From Vibrio metoecus (GTDB lineage Bacteria; Pseudomonadota; Gammaproteobacteria; Enterobacterales; Vibrionaceae): DNA of 32,981 bases. Positions within the stretch are counted from its first letter, which is position 1. Every line of letters starts with the position of its first letter. Location: the NCBI RefSeq assembly GCF_000696385.1, contig NZ_JJMN01000057.1, positions 1-32,981 of the forward strand, written 5' to 3'. Under the pieces are notes generated by a model that was given only the letters and a program-made list of their open reading frames with translations, made no database searches and was not told where the DNA came from. Position numbers and translations under genes: made by a program. Positions 1 through 7,682 of this stretch are shown in pieces.

Positions 1-138
1 CCAAGGCAACTGCAAAACTTCTACGCAATGAGTGGAAGCTTAATACTTGAGCCAAGGCGAGAAAGAGCCTTCCCTAGAGTCGTGAAGAAGAAGCCAAGCC
101 GATATCCTAGAAAATACAATGCCGCTCACCTTAAGTGA
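1..138 (+). mobile_element. IS4-family transposase, C-terminal end (partial)
   Basis: Frame 1 is open from the window edge to a TGA at 136-138, giving a 45-residue basic tail. It includes QLQNFYAMSGSLILEPRR and ends in PRVVKKKPSRYPRK followed by a short AAHLK-like end. This basic, KP/YPRK-rich ending is typical of IS4-family (DDE) transposases, where it follows the catalytic core; the core itself lies outside the window. The element therefore ends between 139 and 192, just downstream of the tatA stop codon on the opposite strand. I cannot identify its terminal inverted repeat. Family assignment rests on recognition of the tail only. Confidence 0.6.
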
Positions 139-146
139 ACGGCATT
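118..146. terminator. Stem-loop between transposase tail and tatA (likely terminator)
   Basis: AATGCCGCTCAC (118-129) pairs with GTGAACGGCATT (135-146), one mismatch, with a 5-base loop. The stem spans the transposase stop codon. Read on the minus strand it is followed by a T-rich stretch, so it could end the tatA transcript; on the plus strand there is no T run. It may belong to the IS rather than to the host gene. Confidence 0.5.
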
Positions 147-192
147 AGCTCATAAGAGCCCCATAAATGCGATGGTATTAAGAATGGAAACA

Positions 193-429
193 TTATGAGT
201 GGCGCTGAGAATCAGAAGAATGGGACGACTCTTGCTCAATAGCGAAGCTGTCCACGGATTCCTCGGTCGTTGATGACTGAGTCGTCACTTCGTCACCGCG
301 TAACGCTTTTTGAAAAGAGCGAATCGCATAACCAGCATCATCGCCTATGGTTCGCAATTTCTTTGTGCCGAAAACCAGCGCAACAATGCACCCCAAGATT
401 AAGAGCTTACCCACACTGATTCCACCCAT
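193..429 (-). CDS. tatA: TatA/TatE-like twin-arginine translocase subunit
   Basis: A 78-residue protein with the TatA plan: an N-terminal membrane helix (about residues 6-21), the hinge FGTKKL, then an amphipathic helix (about 25-45, DDAGYAIRSFQKAL) and a polar Ser/Glu-rich tail. TatA-family proteins oligomerise in the inner membrane and form the pore for folded Tat substrates. The start is supported by GAGGA just upstream of the ATG. No tatB or tatC lies next to it, so this is an orphan paralogue resembling E. coli tatE; the main tatABC operon would be elsewhere. Its downstream side is now bordered by an IS remnant and its upstream side by the kup/response-regulator scar. Whether it is TatA- or TatE-like cannot be settled from the sequence. 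Confidence 0.85.
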   Translation of the reverse strand: MGGISVGKLLILGCIVALVFGTKKLRTIGDDAGYAIRSFQKALRGDEVTTQSSTTEESVDSFAIEQESSHSSDSQRHS

Positions 430-628
430 ATTGTCCTCTGCTTTTTACAATGTGTGTTTACCAAGTAGATTTCAGACCCTGCAAAGTGCACGTAAACAAT
501 CCCACTAAAAGTTCACGCCTTACCTGTCCTTAACCTGTGAAGCAGTGTAGCGAACCCTGTATAAATCGGTTGTATGGATAAGGCATACATCTGTATAGAT
601 TTTATAAAGATAGTTTTATTTTACGTGC

Positions 629-990
629 CTATTTATCCACTAAACGGTAACCGACCCCATTTTCTGTCAAGATGAAGCGCGGTTGCGCGGGAACCCGTGG
701 GCTCAGACAGGCACGCCCCTTGTCCAAAATAGTTGAGTAGTAAACTGGAGTGCACGTAATACTTGGGGCGCGTGTGACCAGCAAAAGATATTTAATGGAA
801 ACGATCAGGACAAATGCCCAAAAACACCAAAAGATAAAATCCCCAACACATTGTCAGGGTTAATCGCGAGTGGATGATGACTGAAGAACACTTCTTTAAA
901 AGCGTAAAGAGGACTGGTTCCGATATCGCCATAGACGATACCCATTGCCAGAAAAGCCAAGCTGGCTGTCGTTTGTTTTGCAGGTTTCAT
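629..990 (-). pseudogene. kup: Kup potassium transporter N-terminus, frameshifted and fused to a response-regulator C-terminus
   Basis: The first about 50 residues are clearly Kup (K+ uptake permease): [20 protein letters not shown] then the LGILS segment. The annotated frame then stops at 805. In the next frame the Kup sequence resumes ([19 protein letters not shown], to about 767). Removing one T from each of two nearby T runs (about 820-832) restores the family spacing [13 protein letters not shown]. After VTRA, Kup homology stops and the same frame stays open to a TAG at 629-631, ending in AQPRFILTENGVGYRLVDK. That is the end of an OmpR/KdpE-type winged helix, not Kup. Kup is normally about 620 residues, so most of it and most of the regulator are missing. 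From memory, V. cholerae has kup, a KdpD-type kinase, a KdpE-type regulator and tatA in this order, so one deletion would explain the join. Not functional as Kup. Confidence 0.75.
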
Positions 991-997
991 GGTTCTT

Positions 998-1013
998 AAG
1001 CACCGCGGTGCTT
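998..1013. promoter_or_regulatory. 16-bp perfect palindrome just upstream of the kup start
   Basis: AAGCACCG/CGGTGCTT is a perfect palindrome ending 8 bases before the kup ATG (minus strand). It could be an operator or a hairpin that masks the ribosome binding site. The kup start has no strong Shine-Dalgarno in front of it. Function unknown. Confidence 0.35.
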
Positions 1014-1138
1014 CCTAAATCACAACTTCCAGCATACTAACTAGCCCGATTTAAAGAAGGTGTATAAAAGCGCCAGTCGGGTATAAAGAAAATATATAGA
1101 AATACCCGTTCCCACGCCCTCATCCACTGGTGTAATCC

Positions 1139-1255
1139 ATGGTTCGGGCTGATGACGATTCCCGCATCCGGCGTAAAGTGTTAGCATTGGCGCATTCCAA
1201 TGACCATAGCGTCACGGAGTTGAGAACGAGGTGGCTCCTGCTGACTCCATGTTAA
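1139..1255 (+). pseudogene. Possible remnant of a cation-diffusion-facilitator C-terminus
   Basis: A 38-codon open stretch reads MVRADDDSRIRRKVLALAHS and then ends with TELRTRW plus a few residues. The spacing of IRxxxxxLAH and xLRTRW is reminiscent of the C-terminal cytoplasmic domain of FieF/CDF metal exporters (usually ...HDLRTR...). No membrane domain precedes it and no clear ribosome site is present. It lies in the otherwise gene-free stretch 991-1311 between the kup scar and rbgA. The match is by eye and weak; it may be chance. Confidence 0.2.
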
Positions 1256-1311
1256 GCATCATTCTTATCTCTCAACTCATTTAAGACTGTATTAAAAGGC
1301 TAATTTTTCAA

Positions 1312-2256
1312 ATGGTTAACAACTCAATCCAATGGTTTCCGGGGCACATGCACAAAGCACGCAAGGAAATCGAAGAAGCGATTCCGCAAGTCGATGTGAT
1401 TATCGAAGTGCTTGATGCGCGTATTCCTTTCAGTAGCGAAAACCCGCTGATTTCGCATATCCGTGGTGAAAAACCTTGTGTGAAGGTACTGAATAAGCGC
1501 GATCTTGCGGATCCTGAGTTAACCGAGCTGTGGATTGCCCATCTTGAGCAAGAGAAAGGGGTGAAAGCGATGGCGATCACCACATCCAATCCGCAGGAAG
1601 TACACAAGATCCTCGAACTGTGCCGCAAGCTCGCTCCACAGCGTGAAGAGATCGGCAAAAACATTCGCACCATGATCATGGGCATTCCGAACGTAGGGAA
1701 ATCAACCATTATCAATACCTTAGCGGGCCGTGCAATTGCTCAAACCGGAAACCAACCCGCAGTGACTCGTCGTCAACAGCGCATCAATCTACAAAACGGA
1801 ATTGTGCTTTCTGATACTCCGGGAATTTTGTGGCCAAAAGTGGAAAACCCTCATAGCGGTTTTCGTTTGGCGGCCACTGGCGCGGTGAAAGATACCGCGA
1901 TGGAATACGATGAAGTGGCGTTTTACACCGTTGAGTATCTGGCTAAGCACTACCCAGAAAGATTGAAAGAGCGTTACCAAATCGATGAACTTCCAGAAAC
2001 CGATGTTGAATTGATGGAAGAGATCGGTCGTAAGCGTGGTGCGCTACGTGCAGGCGCGCGAGTGGATCTGCATAAAGCCTCTGAAATCCTACTGCATGAG
2101 CTGCGTCAAGGTGTACTTGGACAAATCACCTTGGAGCGCCCAGAAATGATCACCGAAGAGTTACAACAAGTTGAAATTGATGAAGCGCTGAAAGCCGAAG
2201 AGAAAGCCAAACGTAAAGAAGAGCGCCGTAAGCGTTATCTGCGTAACAAGCGTTAA
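1312..2256 (+). CDS. rbgA: Ribosome biogenesis GTPase YlqF/RbgA
   Basis: A 314-residue circularly permuted GTPase: the G4 motif NKRD (61-64) precedes G1 GIPNVGKS (124-131), and G3 DTPG is at 168-171. The N-terminal WFPGHMHKARKEI is characteristic of YlqF/RbgA, and the C-terminus is a basic, charged helix (KAEEKAKRKEERRKRYLRNK) suited to rRNA binding. In Bacillus this GTPase completes the large ribosomal subunit; in Vibrio the same role is inferred. Full length for the family. It appears to be a single-gene transcript: the scarred region lies upstream and a strong terminator follows at 2275-2299. AAGG about 13 bases upstream is the only ribosome-site candidate. Confidence 0.93.
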   Translation: MVNNSIQWFPGHMHKARKEIEEAIPQVDVIIEVLDARIPFSSENPLISHIRGEKPCVKVLNKRDLADPELTELWIAHLEQEKGVKAMAITTSNPQEVHKILELCRKLAPQREEIGKNIRTMIMGIPNVGKSTIINTLAGRAIAQTGNQPAVTRRQQRINLQNGIVLSDTPGILWPKVENPHSGFRLAATGAVKDTAMEYDEVAFYTVEYLAKHYPERLKERYQIDELPETDVELMEEIGRKRGALRAGARVDLHKASEILLHELRQGVLGQITLERPEMITEELQQVEIDEALKAEEKAKRKEERRKRYLRNKR

Positions 2257-2274
2257 TCATTCCGCGCATAACAG

Positions 2275-2299
2275 AAAGGCGAGTATGACTCGCCTTTTT
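2275..2299 (+). terminator. Intrinsic terminator after rbgA
   Basis: AAAGGCGAGT (2275-2284) pairs perfectly with ACTCGCCTTT (2288-2297) around a 3-base loop, continuing into T residues. It lies 19 bases after the rbgA stop and also faces the end of the convergent COG0523 gene, so it may act in both directions. Confidence 0.85.
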
Positions 2300-2332
2300 C
2301 ACAAATCTTTTTCGCAAAGAAAGGCCTGTGAT

Positions 2333-3322
2333 TTACGCCTGTGGAATACCTGCAATCTTGAGCAGTATGCTTTCTAACTCGCTCCAAGGCATCAGTTGTG
2401 AATCAATCACTTCTAAGCGCGATTCAAAACCGTCTAAGCTCATTTCAGTCACAGAAACCACGCCATTCGCCACGTTGAAAGCGTAGCAACCGCGATCGGT
2501 ATTCAGCACCCCTTTCACTCGCTCGGCGGTTAAATCATTCAGCAGTTGAAACAACAGATCGAAGTTAAACTGGTACTCCGCACCAAACAACCAACCACAA
2601 CTAAAATAGCCTTGGCCGCGATTTTCTTTGCGCAAAAATGGCTGTTGTGGTGCAAGCTTAAATTGCGGCTCATCGGCAGCATGGTGGTGATGATGGGAGT
2701 CAATATGAGTGGATGCATGACCGACCAAACGCGGCATATCCAGTAACTCTATAGGGAATTGCCCTTGCTTGATGAGCTGACTAAAGGTTTTGGCAGGCGT
2801 TTGGTCCGTAACCCAATCATTAAAGGCATCAATGTCACTACTGCTGCACTGATCGATTTTGTTCCCTAAAACAATATCTGCACTCGCCAGTTGGTCGTTG
2901 AAATTTTGGTTACTGCGGTATTTATCCATGCTCAAGTGGCGTGGATCCATCAACGCAATCGTGGCTTTTAAGTCCACATAAGGCTGATAATGCTCAGAAA
3001 TTAACGTGGCGACCACTTGCTTAGGATGCCCTAATCCTGTGGGTTCGATGATTAAACGATCGGGCTTTTGACGCAACAAGGCGTTAATGCCAACGGACAT
3101 TGGAACCCCAGCCGTGCAGCACAGACATCCACCCGGTACTTCTTTGATCATTGCACCCTGCTCGCTCATGATGGCACCATCAATGCCAATTTCACCGAAC
3201 TCATTCACGAGTACAGCCCATTTTTCATGTGCAGGTTTAGTGGCTAGCAGGTGCAAAATCGCGGTGGTTTTTCCAACGCCCAGAAAACCCGTAATAATAT
3301 TGGTCGGAACTCGATTGATCAT
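2333..3322 (-). CDS. COG0523 (CobW/YjiA/ZigA-type) GTPase metallochaperone
   Basis: A 329-residue G3E-family P-loop GTPase. Visible motifs: Walker A GFLGVGKT (12-19), the metal-binding GGCLCC (C66, C68, C69) in the switch region, EPTG (93-96), NKID (154-157), a histidine cluster (H206, H210-H214) and a C-terminal CobW_C domain (about 230-320). These proteins bind Zn or another transition metal at CxCC and deliver it to client enzymes using GTP hydrolysis. The His run supports metal loading. No Zur box is evident upstream and no cobalamin or nitrile-hydratase genes are adjacent, so the client metal and protein are unknown. It is transcribed alone, divergent from clcA, starting at the ATG preceded by AAGGAG. 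Confidence 0.88.
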   Translation of the reverse strand: MINRVPTNIITGFLGVGKTTAILHLLATKPAHEKWAVLVNEFGEIGIDGAIMSEQGAMIKEVPGGCLCCTAGVPMSVGINALLRQKPDRLIIEPTGLGHPKQVVATLISEHYQPYVDLKATIALMDPRHLSMDKYRSNQNFNDQLASADIVLGNKIDQCSSSDIDAFNDWVTDQTPAKTFSQLIKQGQFPIELLDMPRLVGHASTHIDSHHHHHAADEPQFKLAPQQPFLRKENRGQGYFSCGWLFGAEYQFNFDLLFQLLNDLTAERVKGVLNTDRGCYAFNVANGVVSVTEMSLDGFESRLEVIDSQLMPWSELESILLKIAGIPQA

Positions 3323-3789
3323 GCTGATTCTCCTTTTGGCGGCAGTATATCCAAAAGCTTTTAAAGAAACAGTTCCAAATTGGATGAATAGCGTAAATGC
3401 AGAAATGCAAAAGGCGCACTGTAAAGCGCGCCTTTTTTCCTCGTAGACTCAATCGTGAGTTTTTGCGAATTCGCTTGACTATGTTTGCAAGCGTCTCTTT
3501 ACCGAGGTACTGATATGAACTTTTTGATTCCATCCAAATTGTCTGTAAGGTTCCATATCCTCCATCAGAAATGTTCTCACTAACCTTACGCTTTAACTAT
3601 GGTACATAATGCTGGATTTACAAGGCAACTTATTCAATATTTGGCATAGATCTCAATTTTTTTAGAATAATCTATTAAATCAACCATATATGGAAATCAA
3701 TATTTCAACTTTATCGCTATAGTTGAACCTCATGCGGCGTATAATTCCCGCGTTCCTTCCTTTCAAACATATTCGTAGGTGTTATTAGC
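3323..3789. other. Divergent intergenic region, COG0523 gene / clcA
   Basis: 467 bases with no gene I can support. It contains the unassigned terminator-like hairpin at 3409-3438. From about 3560 on it is very AT-rich, with a 10-bp palindrome CCATATATGG at 3684-3693 and a good -10 hexamer TATAAT at 3740-3745 in front of clcA, but no convincing -35 at normal spacing, which would suit an activator-dependent promoter. From memory, clcA is reported to be regulated by AphB/ToxR in V. cholerae; I cannot point to their sites here. Confidence 0.4.
3409..3438. terminator. Terminator-like hairpin with no obvious gene
   Basis: AAAAGGCGC (3409-3417) pairs with GCGCCTTTT (3428-3436), loop of 10. On the plus strand it is followed by T residues to 3438; on the minus strand the arm ends in TTTT. 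No supported gene ends here on either strand, so it may end a short unannotated transcript or attenuate the COG0523 leader. Confidence 0.55.
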
Positions 3790-5196
3790 ATGTCAACCAG
3801 AGAGACGTTTAAGATCAGTTTGATGGCAAAAGTGCCCAAAGATGCCATCAATCAATTTCTCTCTAAAGATAAAACACCCCTTTCAGTGCTCTTTCTCTCT
3901 TTACTCGTGGGCATTTTGGCCGGCTTAGTCGGTACCTACTTTGAATATGCCGTCCATTTAGTATCAGAAACTCGAACTGACTGGTTAAAAAGTGAAATCG
4001 GCAGCTTTTTACCACTATGGCTAGCGGCATTTTTAATTAGTGCATTTCTGGCTTTTATTGGTTACTTCTTAGTTCATCGGTTTGCCCCTGAAGCCGCAGG
4101 TTCCGGTATTCCAGAAATTGAAGGGGCGATGGATGGTATGCGACCTGTTCGTTGGTGGCGAGTATTGCCCGTGAAGTTTTTTGGTGGGATGGGTGCGTTG
4201 GGCTCAGGGATGGTGCTTGGTCGCGAAGGTCCTACAGTACAAATGGGCGGTGCCGTTGGGCGGATGATCTCCGATATTTTCCGAGTAAAAAACGAAGATA
4301 CGCGCCACTCATTGCTGGCTGCGGGTGCGGCAGGAGGTCTTGCTGCCGCATTTAACGCGCCTCTTGCCGGCATTATGTTTGTGATCGAAGAGATGCGACC
4401 ACAATTTCGCTATACCTTGATCTCCGTGCGTGCGGTGATCATCTCCGCCGTGGCCGCTAATATCGTATTTCGGCTCGTTAACGGTCAAGCGGCCGTGATC
4501 AGCATGCCACAATACGATGCCCCTGGATTATCCACCCTTGGCCTTTTCTTGTTACTTGGTGCTCTGTTTGGCGTCTTCGGGGTATTGTTTAACTATCTGA
4601 TCACCTTAGCTCAGGACTTGTTCGTCAAATTTCATCGCAATGATCGTAAACGCTATTTACTAACAGGCTCAATGATTGGTGGCTGTTTTGGTCTCTTATT
4701 GCTCTATTTACCTGAACTGACGGGAGGCGGTATCAGCCTAATTCCAACCATCACTAATGGCGGTTATGGCGCGGGCATTCTGTTACTGCTGTTCGCCGGG
4801 CGAATTTTTACCACCCTGCTCTGTTTTGGTTCGGGAGCGCCAGGCGGTATCTTTGCTCCCATGCTAGCTCTAGGTACTCTCTTTGGTTATGCCTTTGGCT
4901 TAATTGCTCAAGCATGGTTTCCAGATCTCAACATCGAGCCTGGTATGTTTGCTATCGCAGGTATGGGGGCTCTTTTCGCAGCCACAGTACGAGCACCGAT
5001 TACGGGCATTTTATTGGTTATTGAAATGACCAATAATTACCACCTCATTCTTCCGCTGATCATTACTAGCTTAGGGGCGGTAATTTTCGCGCAGATGCTA
5101 GGCGGACAACCGATTTACAGCCAACTCCTACATCGCACCTTGAAAAACCAAAAATTGCAGCAACAAGATCTCCCTCAGCAAAATACCACTTCATAA
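3790..5196 (+). CDS. clcA: ClcA H+/Cl- exchange transporter
   Basis: A 468-residue ClC-family antiporter with every selectivity-filter signature: GSGIP (104-108, S105), GREGP (144-148) with the external gating glutamate E146, GSGAPGGIFAP (347-357), and Y443 before the C-terminus. The internal proton glutamate is E201 in the EEMRPQFRYTL segment. These match E. coli ClC-ec1 S107, E148, E203 and Y445 with a constant offset of two, so it should be a 2 Cl-/1 H+ exchanger, not a channel. Inner membrane. The family supports extreme acid resistance by dissipating charge that builds up when amino-acid decarboxylases consume protons. Transcribed alone, with a strong terminator following. Confidence 0.96.
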   Translation: MSTRETFKISLMAKVPKDAINQFLSKDKTPLSVLFLSLLVGILAGLVGTYFEYAVHLVSETRTDWLKSEIGSFLPLWLAAFLISAFLAFIGYFLVHRFAPEAAGSGIPEIEGAMDGMRPVRWWRVLPVKFFGGMGALGSGMVLGREGPTVQMGGAVGRMISDIFRVKNEDTRHSLLAAGAAGGLAAAFNAPLAGIMFVIEEMRPQFRYTLISVRAVIISAVAANIVFRLVNGQAAVISMPQYDAPGLSTLGLFLLLGALFGVFGVLFNYLITLAQDLFVKFHRNDRKRYLLTGSMIGGCFGLLLLYLPELTGGGISLIPTITNGGYGAGILLLLFAGRIFTTLLCFGSGAPGGIFAPMLALGTLFGYAFGLIAQAWFPDLNIEPGMFAIAGMGALFAATVRAPITGILLVIEMTNNYHLILPLIITSLGAVIFAQMLGGQPIYSQLLHRTLKNQKLQQQDLPQQNTTS

Positions 5197-5235
5197 AAGT
5201 CAGTTTGCCTAACGGATAATGAAACCAGATAATAG

Positions 5236-5262
5236 CCGCTCGCGAAATCGAGCGGTTTTTTA
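5236..5262 (+). terminator. Intrinsic terminator after clcA
   Basis: CCGCTCG (5236-5242) pairs with CGAGCGG (5249-5255), 6-base loop, followed by six T residues. Located 40 bases after the clcA stop. Confidence 0.88.
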
Positions 5263-5299
5263 TTACTACTGATTAGGATGTTCAGCCAAGGAGTTATCA

Positions 5300-6262
5300 T
5301 TGAACTGGTATAGGTTTACTCAAGTACAAAACGTGCCCCCTTCACAAGCCGCATTAGCGTTAGGCATGATTGGACTCGGCCATGCTTGGGTGCTCTATTA
5401 TCCCGCCGTTGGCATGGTGATTCGCCCCTACTTAGCGTTCAGTGGAGCCTTGCTACTGCTCCCTGTACTGCTCAAATATCTTCATTGGCGTACTTTCATC
5501 AATGATCTTAGGCACCCCGTATCAGGGAGTTTAATGGCTCCGATGAGTATGGCTTTACTCATCCTATGCGACTATCTCGCGATTCTATCTCCTTTCATTG
5601 CCTATCCGATCTGGGCGGCAGCCTTATTACTGCATTTAACCATGATGACGCTGTTCTTCTATTTTCAGTTGCGTCAATTCAAGCTCGCCAACATTGTGCC
5701 TAGCTGGTTTTTGTATCCGGTCGGCGTCATCAGCAGTTCACTTGCAGGCACCCAATTTGGACACACCCTATTTTCGGAAACCATGGTTAACGTCTGTATC
5801 GCTATCTATTTCGTCATGCTGCCGGTTGTCTTATACCGCTTGGTCTTTGCCGGAACCTTACCCAAAAGAGCACGCCCCACACTGGCCATTATGGCGGCGC
5901 CTATTAACCTGACCTTAGCCACTTATCTAGTTAATTTTGCACAGCCTGACCCGATTCTAACCGGGGCTTTAGCGGGTATTGCCATTACCATGACTTTACT
6001 TGTCTACCTCTGTTATCTGCGTTTACTGCGCCTGCAATTTCAGCCTTCCATCGCCGCAGTCACTTTTCCATCGGTGATCAGTGCGGTTGCCATGCAGCGT
6101 TTAACGGAATTTTTCGCCACCGATCATCCCCAATGGTATTGGTTACATTATTTTGGATTTTTAGAGATCATGATTGCGACTATTTTGGTTGCTTGGGTCT
6201 CTTGGGGATACATCAAAATGTATTGGCCAGAGCTATTTAAAAATAACTCAGATAGAACTTAA
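5300..6262 (+). CDS. TDT-family (TehA/SLAC1-like) membrane transporter, TTG start
   Basis: A 320-residue protein with about ten hydrophobic helices and the HPVSGSLMAPMSMALL segment typical of the tellurite-resistance/dicarboxylate transporter (TDT) family, which includes TehA, malic-acid permeases and plant SLAC1 anion channels. The substrate cannot be read from sequence; an anion or weak acid is likely. The start is a TTG at 5300-5302, chosen because AAGGAG sits six bases upstream and the reading frame begins there in good context; no ATG lies nearby in frame. It lies between the clcA terminator and the cqsA promoter region, so it is probably its own transcript. Some Vibrio annotations call it a C4-dicarboxylate or malic acid transporter. 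Confidence 0.8.
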   Translation: MNWYRFTQVQNVPPSQAALALGMIGLGHAWVLYYPAVGMVIRPYLAFSGALLLLPVLLKYLHWRTFINDLRHPVSGSLMAPMSMALLILCDYLAILSPFIAYPIWAAALLLHLTMMTLFFYFQLRQFKLANIVPSWFLYPVGVISSSLAGTQFGHTLFSETMVNVCIAIYFVMLPVVLYRLVFAGTLPKRARPTLAIMAAPINLTLATYLVNFAQPDPILTGALAGIAITMTLLVYLCYLRLLRLQFQPSIAAVTFPSVISAVAMQRLTEFFATDHPQWYWLHYFGFLEIMIATILVAWVSWGYIKMYWPELFKNNSDRT

Positions 6263-6461
6263 ATTATTTTTAATATCAGAATATTCTTCGGGGTAGAGCC
6301 CCTATCCCTAATGATTTTCCCTCCAGTCACCATAGAGAATTATCAATTATTCTAGGTCGCTAATAATTTTGATTTTTCCCAGTATGACTAGACTTTTTTA
6401 ATCAACGCAATATATCACTCGTCAGCTGGCGTTAAATTATTAAGAACTAGGACATATTGCG

Positions 6462-7631
6462 ATGAATAGACCACAACTTCCTGATTTTATTCAGGATAAG
6501 ATAAGTCACTATATTGAAAATTATTTTGATATAAACAAAAACGGTAAACACCTCGTATTAGGTAAACATGCCAGCAGTGATGACATTATTTTGCAAAGTA
6601 ATGACTATTTAGCGTTAGCAAATCATCCATTGATTAAAGCTCGCTTAGCTAAATCATTACTGGAAGAGCAACAAAGTTTATTTATGTCAGCATCATTTTT
6701 ACAAAATGATTATGACAAACCGTTGCTTGAAAAACGCTTAGCCCAGTTCACGGGGTTTGATGAGTGTTTATTATCTCAATCAGGTTGGAACGCGAATGTG
6801 GGTTTACTGCAAACCATCTGCCAACCCAATACGAATGTTTACATCGATTTCTTTGCTCACATGTCATTATGGGAAGGAATACGCTACGCCAATGCTCAGG
6901 CGCACCCTTTTATGCATAACAACTGTAACCACTTGCGCATGCTGATTCAACGTCATGGGCCAGGAATCATCGTGGTTGACTCGATTTACAGCACCATTGG
7001 AACCATTGCTCCATTAGCTGAGTTGGTAAAAATTAGCCAAGAGTTTGGCTGCGCTTTAGTGGTGGATGAGTCCCACTCGCTAGGCACACATGGACCTAAA
7101 GGTGCAGGATTATTGGCTGAATTGAACCTCACCTCACAGGTTCATTTTATGACAGCCAGTTTGGCGAAAACTTTTGCTTATCGGGCTGGAGCCATCTGGT
7201 GCAATAATGAGGTTAATCGATGTGTTCCTTTTATTAGTTATCCCGCTATATTCAGTTCAACGTTACTGCCCTATGAAGCCGCTGGATTAGAAACCACATT
7301 AGAGATTATTGAATGTGCCGATATTAGACGGGAGCACTTAGAACGTATGGCAAAAAAATTACGGATTGGTTTAACCCAATTAGGGATAACGATCCGTAGT
7401 GAAAGCCAGATTATTGGCTTAGAAACCGGTGATGAGAGAAATACGGAAAAAGTTCGTGACTTTTTAGAAAATAATGGCGTGTTTGGTTCTGTATTTTGTC
7501 GTCCAGCGACCTCAAAAAACAAGAACATTATTCGTTTATCTCTCAATAGTGATGTAACTGAAGAAGAGATTTCAAAAATAATTGAAATTTGCTCTGACGC
7601 AGTGAAATGTGGTGATTTTTATTTTCGATAG
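6462..7631 (+). CDS. cqsA: CAI-1 autoinducer synthase CqsA
   Basis: A 389-residue alpha-oxoamine-synthase-fold enzyme, PLP-dependent, cytoplasmic. The cofactor lysine is K236 in TASLAKTF, the same position as in V. cholerae CqsA. D202 in VVDESHSLG should pair with the pyridine ring, and [10 protein letters not shown] near 105-113 and the HSLGTHGP loop are further cofactor and substrate contacts. In the known pathway CqsA joins S-adenosylmethionine to decanoyl-CoA to give Ea-CAI-1, which becomes CAI-1, (S)-3-hydroxytridecan-4-one. The gene is intact and full length. It converges on cqsS, its receptor, with a shared hairpin terminator between the two. The upstream region (6263-6461) is AT-rich and holds no other gene. 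Confidence 0.97.
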   Translation: MNRPQLPDFIQDKISHYIENYFDINKNGKHLVLGKHASSDDIILQSNDYLALANHPLIKARLAKSLLEEQQSLFMSASFLQNDYDKPLLEKRLAQFTGFDECLLSQSGWNANVGLLQTICQPNTNVYIDFFAHMSLWEGIRYANAQAHPFMHNNCNHLRMLIQRHGPGIIVVDSIYSTIGTIAPLAELVKISQEFGCALVVDESHSLGTHGPKGAGLLAELNLTSQVHFMTASLAKTFAYRAGAIWCNNEVNRCVPFISYPAIFSSTLLPYEAAGLETTLEIIECADIRREHLERMAKKLRIGLTQLGITIRSESQIIGLETGDERNTEKVRDFLENNGVFGSVFCRPATSKNKNIIRLSLNSDVTEEEISKIIEICSDAVKCGDFYFR

Positions 7632-7657
7632 TAAGTAAAAAATTCATTTCATTTTAT

Positions 7658-7682
7658 AGTGGGAGCTTAGCTCCCACTTTTT
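7658..7682. terminator. Shared hairpin terminator between cqsA and cqsS
   Basis: AGTGGGAGC (7658-7666) pairs perfectly with GCTCCCACT (7670-7678) around TTA, then T residues on the plus strand. The hairpin abuts the cqsS stop codon at 7681. It is a good terminator for cqsA; in the cqsS direction the T tract is missing. Confidence 0.85.

Noticed and set aside
3237..3533. A 98-codon minus-strand frame upstream of the COG0523 gene
   Set aside because: It overlaps the COG0523 start by 86 bases, has no good ribosome site and runs through a terminator-like hairpin.
6290..6302. Hairpin GGGG...CCCC after the TDT transporter gene as a terminator
   Set aside because: Only four base pairs and no T tract.
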